A stretch of 64,000 bases of DNA, taken from contig NC_058521.1 of the NCBI RefSeq assembly GCF_904849725.1, positions 429,368,676 to 429,432,675 of the forward strand, in the 5' to 3' direction. The position numbers and the translations under genes are program-made. The stretch comes from Hordeum vulgare subsp. vulgare. Its lineage: Eukaryota > Streptophyta > Magnoliopsida > Poales > Poaceae. Shown piece by piece: positions 1 through 10,150 of this stretch. The first letter of the stretch is position 1; every line of letters begins with the position of its first letter. The notes under the pieces are model-generated. The model did not search any database and was not told the DNA's origin. It saw nothing but the letters and a program-made list of their open reading frames with translations.

Positions 1-107
1 GGCATCTTTGAACCTTTCTGAAATATGCTTGGATAAAATCATTAGCCCAATGTTGCATATGTTGTGATCAATTATCAAAACCACCTTAGGAAGCGATTGT
101 GCTTTCA
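1..107 (-). mobile_element. LTR end of family B copia-like element (first copy)
   Basis: These bases closely resemble 29027-29133, the terminal part of the LTR of the SIRE-like element in the middle of the window. The match stops at the same CTTTCA, which read on the minus strand is the LTR start TGAAAG. Here the next bases are gag codons of another element rather than a polypurine tract. So this is the outer end of a B element lying to the left, or of a solo LTR, inserted into the gypsy element that starts at 108. The rest of the LTR is outside the window. Confidence 0.75.
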
Positions 108-1093
108 CCGTATTTGCTCGTATGGGTTCGTGGGCACCACGAAATCTTCAGGTCCAAGGCTAACCTCGTCCTTATACATGGGGAGGTAATCCTCGTCCGA
201 CCCCTTGTCGGAGGTGCCTATGTATTTAATGTCGTCCTTTACAGGTGTCCCCATCGGCCCAGAATGTTGGGTGGGTGAGACTTGATTGTTCTTACCCTGG
301 CTCTCTACAACATTGTGGTAGCACCGTTATCGGTCGCGCACGTGGTGTCGGTCTTGCTTATGCTTCCACTCTTGCCCTTTGTCTTCCTCTTAGGGACATG
401 ACATTTGGATTTTTTCTTGGGATGCTCCTTGGGATCTTCCTTGGGAGGGTCGACCATATAAACGCCATATGTAGACATTGCAGCCCAACTCCCCATCTAT
501 GGCATGGACGCAGGTGAATTTGCTCTAGTATTGCTAGGGTCATCTTCTTTCATGTCGGTGGCCTCGTCGGAGCGAAAGTCAAGGATGTCTGTCAGGTCCT
601 CGATCGTGGCGACTATGTGGGTGGTGGGTGGGATGAAAATTTCTCTATCATTGACACCGGACGAGATCGTCAGGTTTAGGATTCGTTCCAGCACCTCGTT
701 TATTTTTGAGAGCTCATTGGCATCGAGGGTCTGGACATAAGTCACGTTGATCTGAAATGGTCTGTTCGGGATGCTTGACGCGAGCCCGTTATGTCGATCG
801 CCCTGGTCCGACATTAGGTCGGCGGGTGAAGAAACTGCCTCAAAGACTATTACCGACTCCGAAGACAAGCTTGGCTCCTCGGTATCACCCGAGTAGGCAA
901 GGTTCAAATCGTAAGTGGTGGCCGTCGGATCCATCTCCGGGGTTGGCTCTACCGAAAGGTCGGATTTGAGGATCGGATCGTAAACATGTTCCGGAGTTCC
1001 GGAGCCATAGGGATCTTCGGACTGATCTGAGGTCATTTCCGAGAGAACCAGATCTCCGCGTTCGTCTGTGATGTACTCCAGGCTCCCGAACAT
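108..1093 (-). pseudogene. gag: gag N-terminal part of truncated gypsy element
   Basis: The minus-strand frame starts with ATG at 1093 (MFGSLEY...) and runs acidic and Ser/Thr-rich for 198 codons to a TAG at about 497. It continues in the same frame as a Lys-rich basic stretch (KEDPKEHPKKKSK) to a second TAG near 305. A frameshift follows, and another open acidic stretch (DKGSDEDYLPMYKDEV) reaches the junction at 108. An acidic region followed by a basic linker fits the N-terminal region of a plant gypsy gag; the capsid core is not included. The two TAG stops and one frameshift make it non-functional. The gag assignment rests mainly on its position after LTR and PBS. Confidence 0.6.
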
Positions 1094-1264
1094 GATGACC
1101 TAGTGTGGGGCAAAGTTCTCGACACAGCTCAATCGGCGGTCGGATCAGCGTGCAACACAAAGTTGCGGAAGGCAAAGAGTTGGCCGGGGACGAAGATGTC
1201 ACCACAATCAATGTTGCTATCAATCTGCAAGTGAGCCACCAATCCTTGACGATCCAACAGCGAT

Positions 1265-1283
1265 CTCTCAATGAAAGCACCAA
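1265..1283 (-). other. primer binding site of truncated gypsy element
   Basis: The minus strand reads TTGGTGCTTTCATTGAGAG directly after the LTR end GACACCGA. This is the conserved LTR/PBS junction of a common Triticeae gypsy group. It fixes the element's orientation as minus and shows that the LTR to its right is the 5' LTR. Confidence 0.75.
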
Positions 1284-1756
1284 TCGGTGTCAAAACAGAC
1301 AGACAGACCTCGGGTAGGGGAGCCCAAGATGTGAGATCGCACCGATGGGTAACAAGACCAAGGCACACAATATGTTTACCCTGGTTTTGACCCTCTTTAA
1401 AGAGGTAAAACCCTATGTCCTGGTGTTGCTTACATAATAGAAGTATCAAAGTACAGAGTTGATCTACCTCGAGATCGTAAGTTGTGGTCTAAACCCTAGG
1501 GGTGATGATGATGAATGAATGTGCCTTTACGGATTAAACCCTCTGGCTTATATAGGCACTAGGTGTATCCAAGATTACACATAATCGATTGCCATCTAGG
1601 GATTACATGCTGAATTCTAATAGACATACTTGGAGTACATGTCGGGTCCTTGATGAAGTCTGATATGCTTATGCCATAGGTTAAAGGCTTTTGCAGTCCT
1701 TCCTCCTTAACAGGTTGTCAGTCCAGCCCATGGACTAGGCCAACCCAGGACCCCAT
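1284..1756 (-). repeat. 5' LTR of truncated gypsy element
   Basis: On the plus strand the LTR starts TCGGTGTCAAAAC and contains the conserved CTCGGGTAGGG and ACCCTCTTTAAAGAGGTAAAACCCTA-like blocks. It seems to end near CCCAGGACCCCATA, where related LTRs have CCAGGACTCCCTCA. A TATA-like box reads CCTATATAAGCC on the minus strand at about 1546-1557, as expected for transcription toward gag. The outer boundary is uncertain by about 20 bp. Confidence 0.65.
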
Positions 1757-2269
1757 AGTCCAGGTCACCGTCACCGGTGGCAATGGTGGCGGTCCAAAAT
1801 ATGGTCACATGGTTACTGACGGCGGGCATCATGTGAGCTCATTACCAAATTCTTAAAAAAAGGTGAGCTCTTTAATAAGGGAATTCAAACTTCGTCCATA
1901 TAGCTTCATTCATAATTTCCTTTGTGTTGGTATTTGCTTTGCATGGATGTTTTTCTCTGGTAGTGCGCGCTCACGTGAGACGAGGCGGTCATTTCTTAGG
2001 ATGGCCTTTGAGGGCCCCAAGTTTTCGACAATCGCTAGTCCGGTGTTCTTGGATCTCGTGGAGAGCACACCACTTGACGGGGTGATATCATGATCTTCCG
2101 AGTTCGTCGTGGTGCGAGACTCCCGCCATGGCCTGGCTGAGAGTCATGGCATGTTGCTTCTTCAAACTTGGTACTACCCTCGTCCTGTTGGGAGGACCCC
2201 GGCTAAAATTGATTATTCATACAACAATGCTATCATAGTTTATTCATGATCAGTTCTTTTGTAACGGCC
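1757..2269. other. unassigned spacer between two retrotransposons
   Basis: I do not recognise this 513-bp stretch. It lies between the LTR of the truncated gypsy element and the first LTR base of the Tat element. A 76-codon plus-strand reading frame (1863-2093) has a hydrophobic start (FIHNFLCVGICFAWMFF) and ends at TGA. Length and composition do not make it a convincing gene. It could be a remnant of an older element. The five bases before the Tat LTR are CGGCC (2265-2269), and the matching target duplication is not found because the other LTR is truncated. Confidence 0.4.
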
Positions 2270-2826
2270 TGCTGGGGTCATAGTCCTAGGGTAGGGTCAT
2301 AGGCCTGCCATGTAGGTCCTACCCAAAGACTACCCCTCACAAAGGACAAGGCCCTTAGTCAGCCCCGACTGAATTAAGGAGTCCCCATCATCCAGTCGGT
2401 AACAGGTCCTCGACCATCCAGTCGGAGACTAGCATTCGGAGGATACCAAGCTAACCGACTGGATACACTCGGTACATTTTAACCTCTCTGGAGGGAAATG
2501 ATCGCACGTTTCCGGGTGCATTTATTAGCATTTAGAGCATACGTTACCTGTAACGTACGCATTCAATCCCCACTACTCCACCCCTGTACCGGAACCGTTG
2601 TGGAGGGCAGCGCACTCTATATAAGCCACCCTCCCCCACTGGTAGAGGGGTTAGCAACTCATTGTATTCTATATTTCCACTCGACAACAAGCTCCCTGAG
2701 CACTGAGACGTAGGGCTATTACCTCCACCGCAGAGGGGCCTGAACTCATACAACCTCGCCGTAGCTAAGGCTCTGCCCATCCTTTTCGTACCCTACACAT
2801 CTACTGTCAGGCATATACCCACGACA
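2270..2826 (+). repeat. 5' LTR of Tat element
   Basis: This 557-bp LTR starts TGCTGGGGTCATAG and ends ACCCACGACA. Its first 119 bp recur at 14069-14187, where they start TGATGGGGTCATAG and follow a polypurine tract, so this is a direct repeat bounding the element. The motif CAGTCGG recurs inside it. Confidence 0.9.
2617..2625 (+). promoter_or_regulatory. TATA-like box in Tat LTR
   Basis: CTATATAAG lies about 200 bp before the LTR end, a normal position for the RNA polymerase II promoter of a grass LTR. Transcription would run rightward through gag-pol. Confidence 0.55.
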
Positions 2827-2828
2827 GT

Positions 2829-2846
2829 TGGCGCCCACCTTGGGGC
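2829..2846 (+). other. primer binding site of Tat element
   Basis: TGGCGCCCACCTTGGGGC begins two bases after the 5' LTR end. It has the position and TGG start of a plant retrotransposon PBS. The priming tRNA cannot be named with confidence. Confidence 0.65.
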
Positions 2847-2893
2847 AGGCGTCTAAGCGACTTCCGGCGAGTTTGCGATTACTTCCTTTCGTC

Positions 2894-5568
2894 ATGTCGT
2901 CCGGCGGAGATTCGAGCATGGGTCACCAAATCTTTTTCGGCGCTCTCTCCTTCATCGTCGATGATTCGGCATGGCTTCGGGATGCGCCCCTCAACGTCGA
3001 GGCGCTTCCCCGTTGCGGGGCTACGCACTTCCGTGCCTGCGCCCGCGGCATTCTTCTTCTCCAGTAGTGGGCTCCGTTGTCGACCTACACCGCCGTCATG
3101 CGCCGCAACAAGCGGTCCCGCCGTCCGCGGCTCCACCGTTGGGTGCAACACGCCCAGGCGCGCTAGAGCACATCTTCCCAAGTTGCGGTCCTAGAGTCAG
3201 TTGTGGTTGCCTCGCCGTCCCAGTGCTCGGACTCGGTTCCGACTGAGTTTCCTTCCGAGTACGCGGGTCGCGGGCCTGCAGCAGAAGTACACATGGCCAA
3301 TTCCCATGAAGATCCCCGTCAAGCTGGCCGGAACGAGCACGAGATCGGCGAAGCGTCCGGCGCACGGCGTCCACCTCGCCGTTCTGCCAGTCGGCACACT
3401 CGGCGGAGCAACGTGGAGCTGTTCCGCACACCCCTCCTCAACTTAGTTGCGGCTGCCAAGATAGCTGATTCCCTCCAGCCGACTGATTCAGAGGCTGGTA
3501 GAGGGATTGAGCATATCCGAGCACTGTTGCACACGGCGCAGCAGCAGAATTTGGCGGTCTCCCAGTCGCACAACCAGATCTATAATAGTTCTGTTCAAGC
3601 GAATACACATCGGTCAGTTCACAGCCCAGGTTCCCATCAGCGGCACAGAGGAGGCACTCGTTCCATAAATCATGAAGATCGCGGCCGTTCACGCACCCCT
3701 CTGCGGGGTGGGCCCTACGGGCCCCGACATCATGATGATCGGCGTTCAGTCGGTGACACTTACGACCCAAGGCCCGACGCAAGAGGGCATATCGCCCAGC
3801 GAGGGTCGACAGGGGACGAGCCCACCGCGATGGTCTTGATATTGACCATCCGAGTGGAAGCAGGGCCATCGTTTCTGGTCCCGAGTGTTTCAGTCGAGCC
3901 ATCCGTTCGGCCGACATCCCTCCCAACTTTCGATTGGCGACGGGAATTAACAAGTTTACAGGGGAGTCCAAGCCAGAAACGTGGCTGGATGATTACCGAG
4001 TGGCGGTCCAGATCGGAGGAGGAGACGACCATGTCGCTATGAAGCACCTCCCTCTGATGCTCGACGGCTCGGCGCGAGCGTGGTTGAATCAGTTGGCCCC
4101 CTCGAGCATCTACAACTGGGCGGATCTGGCCCGGGTGTTCATGAGGACCTTTGAAGGGACATGCAAGCGCCCTACTGGCCTCGTGGAGCTCCAGCACCGC
4201 GTCCAGAAGCAGAATGAGCCCCTGCGCAACTTCATCCAGCGTTGGACAACTCTCTACCACACGGTGGAGAACGTCACCGAGCATCAAGCAGTCTGCGCCT
4301 TCAAGGCAGGAGTGCGGTACAGGGATTTGTACCTTAAGTTTGGCCGAACAGGCGACATCTCCATGAGCAAGATGATGGAGATAGCGACACGCTATTCAAA
4401 TGGCGAAGAAGAGGACCGCATCCGAAGCGGCAAGCACAAAACAGTCGCTGAAGGAGACGGGGGCAACACTCGGAAGAAAAAGCAGAAAGCTCCGACCGCT
4501 CCACAAGCAGAAGCTGCAGCCGTAACCAATGCCAAGTTCAAGGACAAAGGGAAGGCTCAGTTCACCCCCAAGAAGAAGCAGTTCAATAACCCCATCCTGG
4601 ACCAGCCATGTCCGGTTCATATGAAGATGGACGAAGAGGGCAACGCCATATATGCGAAGCATACCACTCGACAGTGTCGCCTCCTGATCCAGGGGTTCAG
4701 CGAAGGGCAACCGAGTGAGAAGGATCATGAACAGGATGAGGAGGATAAGGAGGATCCGTTCCCCCAAGTCCACGCAACCCTGATGATTTTTGCTGACGTC
4801 GAGAGCAAGAGTGGACTGAAGCTGGTGAACAGAGAGGTGAACATGGCCACCCCTGCCAGCCCCAAGTTCCTCAAATGGTCTCAGACTGCGATCACCTTTG
4901 ACCAGTCGGATCATCCAGCACATGTACCCACCCCGGGGAGACAGGCTCTGGTCGTCGACCCGGTGGTAGAAGGAGTCCGACTGCGCAAAGTCCTCATGGA
5001 TGGCGGCAGCGGCTTGAACATCATGTACGCCGACACACTCAAGGGGATGGGCATCCCGATGTCCAAACTCAGCGAGAGTAGCATGCAGTTCCATGGAGTC
5101 GTCCCTGGGCGCAAGGCCAAGTCACTCGGCCAGATCGCGTTGGACGTCGTTTTCGGCTCCGACAAGAACTTCCGCAAGGAAAAGCTGACGTTCGAAGTGG
5201 TCGACTTCCAGAGCGCTTATCATGCAATTCTGGGTCGCCCAGCGTATGCGCGTTTCATGGCCCGTCCATGTTACGTATACCTGAAGCTGAAGATGCCAGG
5301 CCCGAAGGGTGTGATCACCATCACAGGCAATCGACAGCGGGCTGAAGAGTGTCTGCAGCAGGGATCAAGAATCGCTGACCAGCAGATGGCCGTCCTCAAG
5401 CTGGACGAGTACAAGAAAACAGTCGACCCCGCCGACCTTATGCGCTCGAAGAAACCAGCTTCAGAGTCTGCAATTCAGTCGGCGGGAGAGACGAAGAAGG
5501 TCAGTATCCACCCGACGGACGCCACTGCTGCCCCGACGAACATCTCCACCAGCCTTGATCCTAAATAG
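2894..5568 (+). pseudogene. gag: Tat gag-protease
   Basis: The first ATG after the PBS in the gag frame is at 2894 (MSSGGDSSMG). That frame has a TAG at about 3065 and another near 3166. It is then open from 3203 through an Arg/His/Ser-rich linker until about 3830, where a frameshift moves coding to frame 1. From 3934 the capsid domain follows (FTGESKPETWLDDYRVAVQ to about residue 160), then a Lys-rich region and a CxxH...HxxxxC knuckle (CPVH to RQC, about 4612-4677), as in Tat gags. The aspartic protease carries DGGSGLNI (about 5000), the Tat form of the D-S/T-G motif. A TAG at 5566 ends this segment where pol continues in the same frame. Confidence 0.85.
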
Positions 5569-6573
5569 GAAGCCGAGCTCACCAAATTCCTCCGTGAGAA
5601 CTGGGACATCTTCGCATGGAAACCCTCTGACATGCCAGGTGTACCTAGGGAGTTGGCTGAGCACCGACTGCATGTGGATCCTGCTTCTCGGCCCGTCCGA
5701 GAGCGCCTGTGCCGGTCTGCCGCGCACAAGAGGAAGGCAATCGGGGAAGAGGTGGCCAAGCTGCTGGCAGCCAACTTCATTCGCGAGGTTCACCACTCCG
5801 AGTGGCTCGCCAATGTTGTCATGGTGCCTAAGAAGGACAAGTCGCTCCGAATGTGCATCGACTTCAAGCATCTCAATAAGGTCTGCCCGAAAGACCATTT
5901 TCCGTTCCCCCGCATAGATCAGATTGTCGATTCGACTCCGGGTCGCGAGCGTCTGTCATTTCTTGATGCCTACTCGGGCTATCATCAGATCCGTCTGTAT
6001 GGTCCCGATGAGGTAAAAACAGCCTTCATCACCCCATTCGGGTGCTTCTGCTACATCACTATGCCATTCGGTCTGAAGAATGCAGGAGCTACCTTTATGC
6101 GCATGATCCAAAAATGTCTCCTCGACCAGATCGGTCGGAATGTGGAGGCGTATACGGATGATATCGTAGTCAATTCATGCAAAGGTTCCGACCTGCTGAC
6201 CGACTTGGCAGAAACATTCGCCAACCTTCGTAGGTACGATATCAAACTCAACCCCGCCAAATGTTCATTCGGCGTTCCCAGCAGAAAGTTACTCGGTTTC
6301 TTCGTTTCCGAACGAGGGATCGATGTCAACACCGAAAAGATCGGGACCATCGTCCGCATGGAGAGGCCGGTCAAAATACACGACGTCCAACGGCTCACAG
6401 GTTGCCTAGCGGCTTTGAGCAGGTTCATCAGTCGACTCGGCGAGAAAGCGCTTCCTCTGTACCGACTCATGAAGAAATCAGATACCTTCGAGTGGACAGA
6501 CGAAGCCCAAGTCGCATTCGACGACCTCAAAGTCATACTTTCCACCCAGCCGGTTCTTACTGCTATGAAGTAA
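5569..6573 (+). pseudogene. pol: Tat reverse transcriptase
   Basis: The frame is the same as gag-protease after the TAG at 5566. RT motifs are in order: MCIDFKHLNKVCPKDHFPFP, FLDAYSGYHQIRL with the first catalytic Asp, MPFGLKNAGATF, and AYTDDIV with the paired Asp residues. The usual YVDD is YTDD here. The connection region reaches FEWTDEAQVAFDDLK. A stop at 6571 results from a one-base frameshift near 6568; the next residues are read in frame 2. The enzyme copies element RNA into DNA in cytoplasmic particles, but this copy cannot be made as one protein. Confidence 0.9.
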
Positions 6574-6997
6574 AGAGCCCCTTCTTCTGTATATCGCGGC
6601 TACAAATCAAGTCGTGAGTACTGTTCTTACAGTCGAACGAGAAGAAGAAGGCAAAGCATACAAAGTTCAGCGGCCAGCGTACTACGTCTCCAATGTCCTG
6701 ACTCCTTCCAAGCAGAGGTATCCCCACTATCAAAAACTTATCTACGGGATTTACATGACTGCGAAGAAGGTGGCCCATTATTTCCAAGACCACTCGGTGT
6801 CTGTCATTTCTGATGCTCCATTGTCGGAAATTCTCCACAATCGAGACACGTCAGGCCGAGTGGCGAAGTGGGCGATGGAGATGCTGTACTGTGATATCAA
6901 GTTCGAGGCAAAGAAAGCTATTAAGTCTCAAGCTCTGGCTGACTTCATAGCAGAATGGGTAGAACAACAGCAACCGACCCACATCTGCTCAGCCCAT
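6574..6997 (+). pseudogene. pol: Tat RNase H (gypsy-type, degenerate) and tether
   Basis: Frame 2 resumes with LLLYIAATNQVVSTVL and continues through RPAYYVSNVLTPSKQRYPHY and the helix KLIYGIYMTAKKVAHYF. These are typical of the gypsy RNase H remnant in Tat elements. The first catalytic Asp of an active RNase H is replaced (YIAATN where active enzymes have an Asp-Ala-Ser type motif), as is usual once a second RNase H is present. The segment ends with SQALADFIAEW just before the archaeal-type RNase H. Confidence 0.8.
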
Positions 6998-7372
6998 TGG
7001 ACAATGTTCTTCGATGGGTCCAAGATGTTGAATGGCTCCGGCGCTGGCGTTGTGATCACATCACCAAAAGGCGACAAGCTCAAGTACGTGCTACAGATAC
7101 ACTTCGATTCCTCCAACAACGAGGCAGAGTATGAAGCTCTCCTCTACGGGTTGCGTATGGCCATCTCACTCGGTGTCCGTCGCCTGATGGTCTACGGCGA
7201 TTCGGATTTGGTGGTCAATCAAGTGATGAAAGAGTGGGACATCAGGAACCCCACCATGACTACATACTGCAATGCAGTGAGGAAGCTTGAGAAGAAGTTT
7301 GAAGGTCTAGAACTTCACCATGTTCCAAGACTAAAGAACCAAGCAGCTGATGAGTTAGCAAAACTCGGATCC
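6998..7372 (+). pseudogene. pol: Tat second RNase H (archaeal-type)
   Basis: The catalytic set is visible: Asp in FFDGSKM, Glu in NNEAEYEALLYGL, Asp in YGDSDLVVNQ and Asp in NQAADELAKLG. This domain was acquired by Tat and related elements and takes over RNA degradation from the decayed first domain. The frame is open throughout this region, so the domain itself looks undamaged. Integrase follows after a Pro-rich linker. Confidence 0.9.
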
Positions 7373-8779
7373 ACTCGGAGACCAGTCCCGAGTGACGTCT
7401 GCCTCGAGCACCTCCACCTTCCCTCAGTCAAAGAAGATCCTTTCACAGAGGAGCCGGCACAACCAAAGAGTTCAACGGATCCGACTGAAGTCAATGTACC
7501 TGCTGTGGTTGACCTGGTCATGGAGATTCTTGCCATCATCCCCGATTGGACTGTGCCGATCATTGCATATATCCTGAGGCAGGAACTACCGGAAGACGAA
7601 GTCCAGGCCAGGCAGATAGTCCGCAGGTCGAAGTCGTTCACTGTCATTGATGGCCAATTGTACAAAGAAAGCATCTCTGGCATTCTTCAACGATGCATCT
7701 CCCCAAAGGAGGGGCAGCTGATTCTGGAGGATATCCACTCGGGGACCTGCGGTCATCACGCTTCTTCGAGAGCAATCGTCGCCAAGGCATTCAGGGTTGG
7801 TTTCTTCTGGCTGCAGGCTAATGAGATGGCTAAAGATATGGTTGACCGATGTGAGGGCTGCCAGTTCTACTCCAACAAGTCCCACAAGCCGACGTCTGTG
7901 TTGAAGACGATCCCTCTTGTGTGGCCGTTTGCTGTTTGGGGATTAGATACAGTCGGTCCATTCAAGACAGGCCAAGGTGGATACACACATCTGTTGGTGG
8001 CAGTCGACAAGTTCACGAAATGGATCGAAGCGAAGCCCATCAAGAAGCTCGACGCCTCAACAACCGTCAAGTTTGTCAGGGACATCATCTTCAGATTCGG
8101 TGTACCTCACAGCATAATCACGGACAACGGGACAAACTTTGACTCGGACAGATTCAAAGGTTTCTGTACAAGCCAAGGCATCCGAGTGGATTTTGCTTCC
8201 GTAGCGCATCCTTAGTCCAATGGACAAGCAGAGCGGGCAAACGGACTTATTTTACAAGGTTTGAAGCCCCGACTCCCGCGAGAGATAGGACATGCCGCTG
8301 GCGCTTGGGTTACCGAGCTACCTTTAGTGCTTTGGGGACTTCGCACAACCCCGAATAGATCTACAGGGCGATCACCGTTCTTCCTCGTTTATGGAGCAGA
8401 AGCAGTCCTTCCGAGTGACTTGCTTCACAATGCGCCACGAGTCGAACTCTTCTCCGAAATCGAAGCAGAACAAGCAAGGCAAGACAGAGTGGATCTTCTG
8501 GAGGAGGAGCGCCAGATGGCACTAACTCGCTCAACCATTTATCAACAAAATCTGCGGCGTTTCCTTGCACGCCACGTCAGAAGTCGCAAGTTCCAAGCAG
8601 GCGACCTGATGCTCCGAGTGGATCAGCAAAGACATCACAAGCTGGCTCCGGCCTAGGAAGGACCCTTCATCATCTCCAAGGTGCTGAACAACGGAGCATA
8701 CAGACTTTACAACATTGAGAGAGAGACGGACGAGCCACGTGCATGGAACGGAGATCTCCTGAAGCGCTTCTACGCGTGA
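7373..8779 (+). pseudogene. pol: Tat integrase
   Basis: A zinc-binding HHCC region (HSGTCGHH near 7737, CEGCQ near 7852) is followed by the catalytic core. Its Asp residues lie in WGLDTVGPF (about 7940) and TDNGTNF (about 8118), and its Glu in GQAERANG (about 8225). A TAG at 8213 replaces the Gln of the usual HPQSNGQ, and a TAG at 8654 replaces a Trp in the C-terminal domain. Both fit single C-to-T or G-to-A transitions. Coding ends at TGA 8777-8779 after LLKRFYA. No chromodomain is present, as expected for Tat. Confidence 0.9.
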
Positions 8780-8893
8780 CCGTCGACTGAAGCAATGTAA
8801 AGAACAAGTATTGGTGAAATAATATAAAGCAGATTGAGTTTTTTGCAGGTTCAAAGTTCTTCCGCGGTCGCAGACTCCGGTCTCAAAAAAAAA
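8780..8893. other. short 3' UTR between integrase and array
   Basis: These 114 bp follow the pol stop. They contain a poly-A run (8885-8893) directly before the first array unit. No gene is seen. Confidence 0.5.
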
Positions 8894-9873
8894 CTTAGCT
8901 GCGATCCAGAATCGCCTAAGTATTAACCTTCTCCGAGTGTGCACTACACGTCACACTCGGGGGCTTAGCTGCGATCCAGAATCGGCTAAGTATTAACCTT
9001 CTCCGAGTGTGCACTACACGTCACACTCGGGGGCTTAGCTGCGATCCAGAATCGCCTAAGTATTAACCTTCTCTGAGTGTGCACTACACGTCACACTCGG
9101 GGGCTTCGCTGCCATCCAGAATCGCCTAAGTATTAACCTTCTCCGAGTTTGCACTACACATCACACTCGGGGGCTTAGCTGCGATCCAGAATCGCCTAAG
9201 TATTAACCTTCTCCGAGTGTGCACTACACATCACACTCGGGGGCTTAGCTGTGATCCAGAATCGCCTAAGTATTAACCTTCTCCGAGTGTGCACTACACG
9301 TCACACTCGGGGGCTTAGCTGCGATCCAGAATCGCCTAAGTACTAACCTTCTCCGAGTGTGCACTACACGTCACACTCGGGGGCTTAGCTGCGATCCAGA
9401 ATCGCCTAAGTACTAACCTTCTCCGAGTGTGCACTACAGGTCACACTCGGGGGCTTAGCTGCGATCCAGAATCGCCTAAGTATTAACCTTCTCCAAGTGT
9501 GCACTACAGGTCACACTCGGGGGCTTAGCTGCGATCCAGAATCGCCTAAGTATTAACCTTCTCCGAGTGTGCACTACACGTCACACTCGGGGGCTTAGCT
9601 GCGATCCAGAATCGCCTAAGTATTAACCTTCTCCGAGTGTGCACTTCACGTCACACTCAGGGGCTTAGCTGCGATCCAGAATCGCCTAAGTATTAACCTT
9701 CTCCGAGTGTGCACTTCACGTCACACTCAGGGGCTTAGCTGCGATCCAGAATCGCCTAGGTATTAACCTTCTCCAAGTGTGCACTTCATGGCACACTCGG
9801 GAGCTTAGCTACGATCCAGAATCGCCTAAGTATTAATCTTCTCCGAGTGTACTCTTAACGTCACACTCGGAGA
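8894..9873. repeat. 14 x 70 bp tandem array with two hairpins per unit
   Basis: CTTAGCT recurs every 70 bases from 8894 to 9804 (8894, 8964, 9034 and so on), giving 14 units. Units are nearly identical; the last is the most diverged. Each unit holds two inverted repeats. One is CTTAG-CT-GCGAT, loop CCAGA, ATCGC-CTAAG (8894-8920 in unit 1). The other is CCGAGTGTG, a ten-base loop, CACACTCGG (8933-8960). The array lies between the end of pol and the 3' end of the antisense gene. Tandem repeats here are known in Tat elements and can seed satellite DNA. Confidence 0.97.
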
Positions 9874-10150
9874 CTTAGGGAATTCCACGGACCCTCAATG
9901 AGGCTCATGCAGATGTCAAAACAACCGACATGTTCCGAATGTTTTCCTTTGGCTTCACCAAGAAACGCCAAACAAAAACTCGAATCAACATGGCAACAGA
10001 AGAGCAAAAGAATCAATTCAAAGTTCAACCAAAGATAGTGGCTCGGTGTGGATCAAGCTTACCCACACCGAACCAAGAATGTGAAGGCCAACAGCAGTGG
10101 CCAAAGTTTCTTACAGATCCACACTCGGCATACCGAGGATAACAGTGTTT
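9874..10150. other. spacer between array and antisense gene
   Basis: These 277 bp of non-coding DNA correspond to the 3' flank of the antisense gene on the minus strand. A 70-codon plus-strand reading frame here (9930-10142) has no recognisable domain and I do not call it. Confidence 0.4.

Larger units (their letters stand above)
108..1756 (-). mobile_element. 5' end of a minus-strand gypsy retrotransposon, truncated
   Basis: Read on the minus strand this fragment has an LTR, a primer binding site, a short leader and the start of gag, in the order expected for the 5' end of an LTR retrotransposon. The LTR and PBS resemble the large Triticeae gypsy group whose LTR ends GACACCGA(CA) and whose PBS reads TTGGTGCTTTC. 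Gag is open up to base 108, where the family B LTR begins, so that LTR inserted into this element or deleted its remainder. The pol genes and the 3' LTR are not in the window. Confidence 0.8.

Noticed and set aside
8894..9873. Regular 70-bp repeats as a possible CRISPR array
   Set aside because: The whole unit repeats with no unique spacers, and the sequence is a plant retrotransposon; it is a tandem satellite-like array.
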